This document shows positions 7,310 through 12,035 of a DNA stretch of 12,035 nt, piece by piece. Numbering within the stretch: the first letter of the stretch is position 1; each line of letters begins with the position of its first letter. Source of the stretch: Gammaproteobacteria bacterium (GTDB taxonomy: Bacteria > Pseudomonadota > Gammaproteobacteria > Pseudomonadales > UBA3067); the NCBI GenBank assembly GCA_002402085.1, contig NVVB01000072.1, positions 3,894 through 15,928 on the forward strand, given 5' to 3'. Position numbers and translations under genes: made by a program. The notes beneath the pieces are model-generated. The model ran no database searches, had not been told where the DNA came from, and saw only the letters and a program-made list of their open reading frames with translations.

Positions 7310-9472
7310 ATGGATGTCAGCCCAATTTTAGATCATTTGAATGAGCCCCAGCGCGATGCAGTCACTTCTGACAGCAACCGCTTACTGGTGCTTGCGGGAG
7401 CCGGAAGTGGCAAAACCCGTGTGTTAGTCCATCGAATCGCCTGGGTTATGGCCACAGAAGGGGTCTCTCCCTATGGCGTGCTTGCGGTTACGTTTACCAA
7501 TAAAGCCGCCGCTGAATTACGCACACGTATTGAGGCGCTGACCGGCCACTCGGCTCGGACTATGTGGGTTGGTACTTTCCACGGCTTAGCGCATCGTCTT
7601 TTAAGGACTCATTACCAGGATGCGGGCTTACCCAAGAACTTTCAAATCCTTGATTCTGATGATCAGTTTCGTTTAATAAAGCGTACTCAAACCGCTATGG
7701 GCATTGATGAAACACGGTGGCCAGCCAAACAGACGCAGTGGTTTATTAATAATCAAAAGGATGAAGGGCTTCGGCCAGAGCATCTAGAGCATCATGGTGA
7801 TCTTCAGCGCAAAGCCTTGATCGAAATTTATCAGGTCTATCATGAAACCTGCCTGCGTGGCGGCATGGTGGATTTTGCTGAATTGTTACTGCGCTCCCAT
7901 GAATTATGGTTAAAGAATCCTGTTTTACTGAAGCACTACCAGGATCGTTTTGATCACTTGTTGGTGGATGAGTTTCAGGATACCAACTCCGTACAGTATG
8001 CCTGGTTACAGTTGCTCACTACTGAGCGAAATAAAATTACCATTGTCGGCGATGACGATCAGTCCATTTATGGTTGGCGGGGCGCTAAGATTGAAAATAT
8101 TCAGCAATTTGAAACCAAATACCCGAAAGGGCAAGTGATTCGCTTAGAGCAAAATTATCGATCGACTTCAAATATTCTAAATGCAGCGAATGCAGTGATT
8201 GCTAACAATCAGGATCGTTTTGGTAAAAACCTTTGGACGGAAGCGGGGGAAGGGGACCCCTTGTATGTTTATGCAGCGTTTAATGAGATGGACGAAGCCC
8301 GGTTTGTCGCAGATAAAATTGAATGTTTTGCAGACGAGAATGTAGATCGGAAAGAAGTCGCCATTCTATATCGCTCTAATGCTCAGTCTCGGGTGCTGGA
8401 GGAAGCATTACTTCGTAATAATATTCCGTATCGGATTTACGGCGGACAACGCTTCTTTGATCGTGCCGAAATTAAAAATGCCCTGGCTTACTTGCGCATG
8501 ATTTCTAATCGCAATGACGACACGGCCTTGGAGCGCATTGTTAATGTGCCTGTTCGAGGAATAGGCGGCAAGACTTTGGACTTGGTTCGGAATCTTGCGC
8601 GCGAAGAAAAAATATCCATGTGGCAGGCGTCGTTATCAATTATTGAACGAAACGGATTAACTGCCCGCGCCAGTAAGGCATTGCAGGTATTTATCGATCT
8701 GATCAATCGCTTGGACATTGAATCACAATCGATGGAGCTTTGGGAACAAGCAACACAAGTGATCGAAACCAGCGGTTTAATTGGTCATCACGAAAAAGAA
8801 AAAGGCGAGAAGGCGAAGTCGAGAATAGAAAACTTACAAGAATTAGTCAGTGCCTGTCGACAGTTTGAAGCGGACGAAGATGCAGAAGGTACGCCACTGA
8901 CTATATTTCTCGATTATGCAGCGCTTGAATCGGGGGATTCGCAAGCGGATGTCTACGAGGATTCAGTTCAGTTAATGACACTGCACTCTGCCAAAGGCCT
9001 CGAATTTAAGAAAGTATTTTTGGTGGGTATGGAAGAAGGGCTATTTCCTAGTAAACAAGCGCAAGAAGAGCCAGGCCGTTTAGAAGAAGAGCGCCGGCTT
9101 TGTTATGTAGGCATTACTCGTTCGAAGCAGAATTTGTATTTGTGTTATGCCGAAGCACGCAGAATGTATGGGCAAGATAAATTTAATCCGCCGTCCCGAT
9201 TCCTTCGAGAGATACCCTCGGAATACATGGAAGAAGTACGCCTGAATGGCACCGTGACTCGTCCTACTAGTTTTCCCGGTGGAGCAGACGACCTGGACGA
9301 TTCTGTCGATGGTTTTCGTTTGGGTCAAAAGGTGCTGCACATGAAGTTTGGTGAAGGGGTGATTTTAAACTGTGAGGGCCAAGGGCCTAATGCGCGCATA
9401 CAGGTTAATTTTTATCGGGCAGGCAGCAAGTGGTTGGTGGCTCAATACGCACGTTTAGAGGCATGTGATTAA
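7310..9472 (+). CDS. uvrD: DNA helicase II, UvrD (SF1A 3'-5' helicase)
   Basis: UvrD unwinds DNA 3' to 5' using ATP. It removes the nicked oligonucleotide and UvrC in nucleotide excision repair and unwinds the error strand in mismatch repair. The SF1A motifs appear in order: Q-motif LNEPQRDAV, Walker A AGAGSGKT (29-36, Lys35), Ia VTFTNKAA, GTFHGLAHRLLR, Walker B VDEFQD (219-224, Glu221), III GDDDQSIYGWRG, IV LEQNYRSTSN, V TLHSAKGLEF, and VI EERRLCYVGITRS with the arginine finger at 604. The last 50 residues (LGQKVLHMKFGEGVI to WLVAQYARLEA) form the Tudor-like domain that binds partners such as RNA polymerase. At 720 aa it equals E. coli UvrD and starts with the same MDVS, which supports ATG 7310. 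Rep and PcrA are poorer fits. The Shine-Dalgarno is weak and no SOS box is visible. Confidence 0.96.
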   Translation: MDVSPILDHLNEPQRDAVTSDSNRLLVLAGAGSGKTRVLVHRIAWVMATEGVSPYGVLAVTFTNKAAAELRTRIEALTGHSARTMWVGTFHGLAHRLLRTHYQDAGLPKNFQILDSDDQFRLIKRTQTAMGIDETRWPAKQTQWFINNQKDEGLRPEHLEHHGDLQRKALIEIYQVYHETCLRGGMVDFAELLLRSHELWLKNPVLLKHYQDRFDHLLVDEFQDTNSVQYAWLQLLTTERNKITIVGDDDQSIYGWRGAKIENIQQFETKYPKGQVIRLEQNYRSTSNILNAANAVIANNQDRFGKNLWTEAGEGDPLYVYAAFNEMDEARFVADKIECFADENVDRKEVAILYRSNAQSRVLEEALLRNNIPYRIYGGQRFFDRAEIKNALAYLRMISNRNDDTALERIVNVPVRGIGGKTLDLVRNLAREEKISMWQASLSIIERNGLTARASKALQVFIDLINRLDIESQSMELWEQATQVIETSGLIGHHEKEKGEKAKSRIENLQELVSACRQFEADEDAEGTPLTIFLDYAALESGDSQADVYEDSVQLMTLHSAKGLEFKKVFLVGMEEGLFPSKQAQEEPGRLEEERRLCYVGITRSKQNLYLCYAEARRMYGQDKFNPPSRFLREIPSEYMEEVRLNGTVTRPTSFPGGADDLDDSVDGFRLGQKVLHMKFGEGVILNCEGQGPNARIQVNFYRAGSKWLVAQYARLEACD

Positions 9473-9527
9473 AAAGCCTTCGGAACGCCTTGGGTAAAAA
9501 ATCAAAATAATTAAGGATTAAATTCTA

Positions 9528-10664
9528 ATGAAACGAAGAAAATTTGTAGCCGCGTTAGGGGTTGGGGCTGGCGCGTTGGCGGTCAGTGCGTGTAATAGCA
9601 AAACCGATAGCTGTGGTCCCGATGGCGCTTCTGGTACTGGCGCTCAGAACGGCGTCATGGCTGATAAAAAACAAACCTATAATTGGAAGTTAGTAACGTC
9701 TTGGCCTAAAAATTTACCGGGTCTTGGCGAGGCACCTGAACGCCTTTCGAGAATTGTAAAAGAAATGAGCGATGGTCGTCTTAATATTAAGGTTTATGGT
9801 GCAGGGGAGATTGTACCCGCGCTTGAAGTGTTTGATGCGGTGTCCAGCGGCGTCTCTGAAATAGGCCATAGTGGTGCCTATTATTGGAAAGGCAAAGCGC
9901 CTGCGGCACAATTTTTTACAGCGATTCCTTTTGGTTTGACGGCCCAAGAAATTAATGGTTGGCTTCATTACGGAGGCGGTCTGGAATTATGGCGCGAGCT
10001 TTACGATGATTTTGGTTTGATACCCATGGCGGGTGGTAACACCGGTGTTCAAATGGCCGGTTGGTTTAATAAGGAAATTAATTCCTTAGAAGACATGAAA
10101 GGTTTAAAAATGCGCATCCCGGGCCTGGGCGGTGAAGTACTTCGAAAAATTGGCGGAGTGCCTGTGACCTTGCCTGGCGGGGAATTATTTACTGCACTGC
10201 AAACCGGTACGATTGATGCGACGGAGTGGGTGGGGCCTTATAACGATTTGGCGTTTGGTTTGTATAAAGCGGCTAAATATTATTACTACCCAGGTTGGCA
10301 TGAGCCCGGTGCTATGTTGGAATTTATTTTTAATAAAGAAAAATTCAATGCATTGCCTGCGGATTTACAAGCGATATTAACCCATGGCTGTCGTGCGGTG
10401 AATCAAGACATGTTGGATGTCTATACGGCGAAAAACAATGACGCCTTGGTGACCTTGGTAGAAGAGCATAATGTTCAATTGAGAAAGTTTCCCGACGAAG
10501 TATTGAAAGAACTTCGTAAAGTTTCCCATGAAGTGGCTTTAGGTATCTCTGAAACTAGCCCATTGACCAAACGAATCTATGATTCTGTGATGAAGTTTAA
10601 AGGCAGTGTGGTTAATTACCATGCTATTTCTGAACAAGCCTATCTTAATGCCCGCACACTTTAG
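9528..10664 (+). CDS. TRAP transporter solute-binding protein, DctP/TakP family, predicted Tat lipoprotein
   Basis: This 378-residue receptor should bind an organic acid in the periplasm and pass it to a TRAP permease. It starts MKRRKF followed by a hydrophobic stretch and the lipobox VSAC with Cys22, so it carries both a twin-arginine-like motif (R3, R4, F6) and a lipoprotein signal. A Gly/Ser-rich linker (about 23-47) follows. The mature protein shows the family motifs TSWPKNLPGLGEAPERL (57-73), GEIVPALEVFDAVSSG, GHSGAYYWKGK, MRIPGLGGEVLR (195-206) with the carboxylate-binding Arg196, TEWVGPYNDL (232-241) and YYYYPGWHEPG (251-261). These are characteristic of the 2-oxo-acid-binding TakP branch; the true ligand is unproven. 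AAGGA at 9513-9517 is the likely ribosome binding site. It follows uvrD by 55 bp without an obvious terminator. No TRAP membrane subunit lies beside it, so it is an orphan receptor here. Confidence 0.92.
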   Translation: MKRRKFVAALGVGAGALAVSACNSKTDSCGPDGASGTGAQNGVMADKKQTYNWKLVTSWPKNLPGLGEAPERLSRIVKEMSDGRLNIKVYGAGEIVPALEVFDAVSSGVSEIGHSGAYYWKGKAPAAQFFTAIPFGLTAQEINGWLHYGGGLELWRELYDDFGLIPMAGGNTGVQMAGWFNKEINSLEDMKGLKMRIPGLGGEVLRKIGGVPVTLPGGELFTALQTGTIDATEWVGPYNDLAFGLYKAAKYYYYPGWHEPGAMLEFIFNKEKFNALPADLQAILTHGCRAVNQDMLDVYTAKNNDALVTLVEEHNVQLRKFPDEVLKELRKVSHEVALGISETSPLTKRIYDSVMKFKGSVVNYHAISEQAYLNARTL

Positions 10665-10682
10665 GGGCGTCACTCAGTCAAA

Positions 10683-10708
10683 AGCGCTCAACTGTAAGGT
10701 AGAGCGCT
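10683..10708. repeat. Inverted repeat AGCGCTC / GAGCGCT downstream of the TRAP gene
   Basis: AGCGCTC (10683-10689) and GAGCGCT (10702-10708) form a 7-bp G+C-rich stem with a 12-nt loop, 19 bp after the TRAP stop codon. It lacks a T-run, so it may protect the transcript 3' end rather than terminate transcription alone. Confidence 0.4.
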
Positions 10709-10730
10709 GGACCTGGACCTGGATCTGGAT
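10707..10730. repeat. Hexamer array CTGGAC x2, CTGGAT x2
   Basis: Four tandem 6-bp units (CTGGAC, CTGGAC, CTGGAT, CTGGAT) run from 10707 to 10730, followed by a degraded CTGTGGAT. The array begins within the right arm of the inverted repeat. Confidence 0.85.
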
Positions 10731-10766
10731 CTGTGGATTTAAATCCGGTAATACACTTTGTGTCGC

Positions 10767-10829
10767 TAAACCTGCGCACCTAGACCTACGCACCTAGACC
10801 TGCGCACCTAAACCTACGCACCTAGATCT
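10767..10829. repeat. 14-bp tandem repeat, 4.5 units, alternating G/A
   Basis: Four full units begin at 10767, 10781, 10795 and 10809 with consensus TA[GA]ACCT[GA]CGCACC, and a partial TAGATCT ends at 10829. The eighth base alternates G, A, G, A, so a 28-bp unit made of two 14-mers appears to have been duplicated. No spacers separate the units, so this is not a CRISPR. Confidence 0.9.
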
Positions 10830-10856
10830 ATATAACTACCATTATATAACTACCAC
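10829..10856. repeat. Second 14-bp tandem duplication, TATATAACTACCAY
   Basis: TATATAACTACCAT (10829-10842) is followed directly by TATATAACTACCAC (10843-10856), differing only in the last base. The sequence differs from the preceding array, but the period is the same and the two arrays touch. Confidence 0.85.
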
Positions 10857-10912
10857 TTATTGGCTAATCTGCTTAAATTATTAGTATAAGCATTAGTTTC
10901 ATGGATGAGTAG

Positions 10913-11761
10913 ATGGGTCTGGAATTCCTGGTGGGCATAGTCATTGGCAGTATATTGGGCCTAACCGGTGCGGGTGGGTCGGTATTTGCTGTTCCGATGT
11001 TGGTCTATGGCTTGCAGTTACCGGCTCAGAATGCGGTAGGTATTTCCTTAGGCGCGGTGGCAGCCAGTGCTTTTGTGGGTGTCTTGAGTCGATTTCGGCG
11101 CGGCATCATTGTTTGGGCACCTGCCGGGATTGTTGCGGTGACCGGTGTTTCTACGGCACCGTTAGGCTTGTGGACCAGTCGTCGTATCCCCGAACACATT
11201 CTATTATTCGCGTTTTCCCTCTTAGTGTTTATGATTGCTTATCGAATGTGGCATGAAACGCGGTCTAAGGCATCTAAAACAGGGATTATCAATACAGCGG
11301 TTCAACAATCTAAAAACCTCATCGTAATGACTGAGGGCGGGGGCTTTTTATCCTGTGGCTTGGATAAAAGGGGCGTTTTGCTGATTGCCCTAGTCGGCTT
11401 GGTCACGGGGTTTTTAGCGGGCTTATTTGGTGTGGGGGGTGGGTTTATTATTGTCCCGACGCTGATCATCCTTTTGGGCTTAGGGATTCATCAAGCCGTA
11501 GCCACTTCCTTAGTGATCATTTTATTTATAGGCAGTTCAGGGTTTCTGGCTTTTTTAAATGCTCAGGAACAGATGCCCATTAGCATTTTGCTACAAGTGG
11601 TCATAGGCGGTGTGGTGGGGATGATGTTTGGCTCGTTTTTTAGTAAGTATCTGTCGGGTGCCACGCTTCAGCGAGTATTTGTATTTATTTTATCGAGCGT
11701 GGCGTTATTTACGTTCTACAATTCCGTCCATGGCATCGTTGAAATGTATATGACCGGGTAA
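10913..11761 (+). CDS. TauE/SafE family membrane permease (sulfite/organosulfonate-type exporter, DUF81)
   Basis: This 282-residue protein is almost wholly hydrophobic, with about eight membrane segments in two halves. Each half carries the family signature: LTGAGGSVFAVPML at residues 17-30 and LFGVGGGFIIVPTL at 171-184, the inverted internal repeat of TauE/SafE proteins. A hydrophilic linker (about 112-150) joins the halves. Members have been linked to export or uptake of sulfite, sulfoacetate, taurine-derived anions and other small acids; the substrate cannot be read from the sequence, and no sulfur genes are nearby. ATG 10913 was chosen because the first helix starts at once. A three-codon frame (ATG GAT GAG TAG, 10901-10912) abuts it, and the Shine-Dalgarno is weak (GGATGAG). 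The gene converges on a thioesterase gene, with 4 bp between stop codons. Confidence 0.9.
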   Translation: MGLEFLVGIVIGSILGLTGAGGSVFAVPMLVYGLQLPAQNAVGISLGAVAASAFVGVLSRFRRGIIVWAPAGIVAVTGVSTAPLGLWTSRRIPEHILLFAFSLLVFMIAYRMWHETRSKASKTGIINTAVQQSKNLIVMTEGGGFLSCGLDKRGVLLIALVGLVTGFLAGLFGVGGGFIIVPTLIILLGLGIHQAVATSLVIILFIGSSGFLAFLNAQEQMPISILLQVVIGGVVGMMFGSFFSKYLSGATLQRVFVFILSSVALFTFYNSVHGIVEMYMTG

Positions 11762-11765
11762 TTCC

Positions 11766-12035
11766 TTAGCGCGGGACTTGGCGTGTGCCCCTGTTTTTAT
11801 TGATGGCCACGAAAGTAAATATTGTTTCAGTGACTTTGCGTTGTTCGTCTTCCGCGGGATAACACACCCAAACTTCGACATTGACCTTGATCGAGCTTCT
11901 GCCAATGCTGAGCAACTCGGTGTAGCAGCTTATGATCGAGCCGACAGTAACAGGCAGCATAAATGACATGCTATCGATGGCCACCGTGGCGACTTTACCT
12001 CGGGCCAATTGTTGGGCGTAGGTGCTGCCTGCTAG
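11766..12035 (-). CDS. yciA: Acyl-CoA thioesterase, YciA-type hotdog fold, C-terminal part (5' end outside window)
   Basis: The frame is open from the window edge (12035) to TAA at 11768-11766, giving 89 residues without a start. The sequence begins LAGSTYAQQLARGKVATVAI and continues with DSMSFMLPVTVGSIISCYTEL, GRSSIKVNVEVWV, VTETIFTFVAI and TRQVPR. This order (RG-VATVA, M-F--PV-VG, CCY-like, IGRSSI-V-VEVW, TE--FTFVA) is that of YciA-like thioesterases, which hydrolyse acyl-CoA esters in the cytoplasm as hotdog-fold oligomers. The part with the usual catalytic Asp and the GGW/GG motif would lie beyond the window, about 40-45 residues. A TTG at 12008 exists, but the homology-like sequence runs through it, so it is not the start. 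The symbol is by family resemblance. Confidence 0.85.
   Translation of the reverse strand, partial: LAGSTYAQQLARGKVATVAIDSMSFMLPVTVGSIISCYTELLSIGRSSIKVNVEVWVCYPAEDEQRKVTETIFTFVAINKNRGTRQVPR

Larger units (their letters stand above)
10665..10912. other. Repeat-rich non-coding spacer between the TRAP receptor and TauE genes
   Basis: The 248-bp spacer holds, in order: a 7-bp inverted repeat (10683-10708), a CTGGAY hexamer array (10707-10730), a 14-bp tandem array (10767-10829) and a second, unrelated 14-bp duplication (10829-10856). A plus-strand open frame crosses part of it (to about 10797), but it begins inside the TRAP gene and its product reads WTWTWIW over the repeat, so I do not call it a gene. 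No intrinsic terminator or strong promoter is visible. Confidence 0.7.

Noticed and set aside
9473..9527. GCCTT...GCCTT after uvrD as a terminator stem.
   Set aside because: The two copies are direct, not inverted, so they cannot pair as a terminator hairpin.
10606..10797. Open frame of 63 codons crossing the repeats.
   Set aside because: It starts inside the TRAP gene and its product over the array is WTWTWIW low-complexity sequence; no ribosome binding site or family resemblance.
10767..10856. CRISPR-like direct repeats.
   Set aside because: The 14-bp units are contiguous with no spacers and no cas genes are present.
11773..11803. GGG...CCC followed by TTTTT after the TauE gene as an intrinsic terminator.
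   Set aside because: Only about 3 bp of consistent stem can be drawn; too weak, and it lies in the thioesterase coding sequence.

Overview
This is an ordinary chromosomal stretch from a gammaproteobacterium of moderate G+C, probably marine or aquatic. The order atpC > glmU > glmS is the usual one at the end of the ATP synthase operon in many gammaproteobacteria. UvrD has exactly the E. coli length (720 aa). A DctP-type TRAP solute receptor and a PAS-GGDEF-EAL sensor also fit such a host. The genus cannot be named from the sequence. I see no tRNA, rRNA, insertion sequence, prophage, CRISPR array or defence island.

Layout. 1-227 (+): 3' end of atpC, closed by a strong intrinsic terminator at 251-278. 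540-1910 and 1928-3763 (+): glmU and glmS, 17 bp apart, making UDP-GlcNAc for peptidoglycan and LPS. 3766-6639 (-): a 957-residue membrane-anchored PAS-PAS-GGDEF-EAL protein that meets glmS tail to tail with 2 bp between stop codons. 6640-7309: a 670-bp divergent non-coding region holding a good minus-strand promoter with an abutting AT-rich dyad, and short degenerate repeats. 7310-9472 (+): uvrD. 9528-10664 (+): a Tat-lipoprotein TRAP solute-binding protein with no TRAP permease nearby. 10665-10912: a non-coding region with three separate short tandem arrays. 10913-11761 (+): a TauE/SafE-family permease. 11766-12035 (-): the C-terminal part of a YciA-type acyl-CoA thioesterase running off the window, again tail to tail (4 bp between stops).

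How they work together. GlmS makes glucosamine-6-phosphate and GlmU performs the last two steps to UDP-GlcNAc; GlmM is not in the window. The remaining genes look like unrelated neighbours. The c-di-GMP protein has a complete EAL active site but a changed GGDEF signature (GSDEF) and no inhibitory RxxD site, so it is most likely a phosphodiesterase.

I found no convincing new multi-gene system. The points most worth a second look are the 14-bp tandem arrays before the TauE gene, a candidate glmS terminator lying inside the convergent gene's coding sequence, the promoter/dyad unit of the c-di-GMP gene, and the orphan lipoprotein TRAP receptor.
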